Source: Bradyrhizobium nivariense (GTDB lineage Bacteria; Pseudomonadota; Alphaproteobacteria; Rhizobiales; Xanthobacteraceae). Taken from it: 64,000 nucleotides of DNA. The notes under the pieces were generated by a model, which ran no database searches, was not told the DNA's origin, and saw only the letters and a list, made by a program, of their open reading frames with translations. The translations under genes and the position numbers were made by a program. Location: the NCBI RefSeq assembly GCF_029846715.1, contig NZ_JARVWW010000001.1, forward strand, positions 496,001-560,000. The letters run 5' to 3'. Positions within the stretch are counted from its first letter, which is position 1; each line of letters opens with the position of its first letter. Shown here piece after piece: positions 60,006 through 64,000 of this stretch.

Positions 60006-64000
<3,995 letters not shown>

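Overview
The window is high-GC chromosomal DNA from an alphaproteobacterium, most likely Bradyrhizobium or a close relative. The basis is the form of the ribosomal proteins and RNA polymerase, the many small dispersed palindromic repeats (CCCGGATG...CATCCGGG, GAGCATGATC...GATCATGCTC and a CTCATCCTGAGGAGC/GCGTCTCGAAGG element), a small GCG-CRP-type secreted protein and a Bradyrhizobium-like porin. I see no tRNA, rRNA, CRISPR array, insertion sequence or prophage.

Region 1 (1-17.2 kb) is a mosaic of short transcription units: the 5' end of an indolepyruvate ferredoxin oxidoreductase gene, a tri-haem cytochrome c, a TRIC-type channel protein, a PEP mutase/isocitrate lyase-family enzyme, three small dimeric alpha/beta-barrel proteins, an ArsR-like regulator with a palindrome over its start codon, several secreted alpha/beta hydrolases, a Tat-exported His/Trp/Arg-rich protein, a GST, the beta subunit of an acyl-CoA (propionyl-CoA) carboxylase, a CMD-family protein and a class D beta-lactamase.

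Region 2 (17.2-30 kb) holds an overlapping pair encoding a FliK-like hook-length protein and a stand-alone FlhB C-terminal domain. It then has housekeeping genes coupled by 4-nt overlaps: degP-like/rarA, and higA-like/RluA-family synthase followed by an ATP12 chaperone. Next come a porin, a divergent HxlR regulator/quinone-oxidoreductase-like pair, a Bug/TctC binding protein, a DUF1330 protein and an SDR.

Region 3 (30.1-49.9 kb, all minus strand) is the fused str-S10-spc-alpha superoperon in the order rpsL-rpsG-fusA-tuf-rpsJ-rplC-rplD-rplW-rplB-rpsS-rplV-rpsC-rplP-rpmC-rpsQ-rplN-rplX-rplE-rpsN-rpsH-rplF-rplR-rpsE-rpmD-rplO-secY-adk-rpsM-rpsK-rpoA-rplQ. It ends at a clear intrinsic terminator at 30116-30142. 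Its adenylate kinase carries a roughly 90-residue Lys/Ala-rich, histone-H1-like tail. The gaps from rplO to rplQ are unusually long and several hold hairpins.

Region 4 (50-55.6 kb) sits between rpoC and rpsL, genes that are commonly adjacent in bacteria. It holds a UbiH-like flavoprotein, an ABC exporter with acidic extensions at both ends and a flavin amine-oxidase/methyltransferase fusion. The flavoprotein and exporter genes overlap tail to tail, so the acidic tail of one is antisense to a Ser-rich tail of the other. This is the best candidate for an undescribed functional unit.

Region 5 (55.6-64 kb) is rpoC and rpoB on the minus strand; rpoB runs off the right edge.
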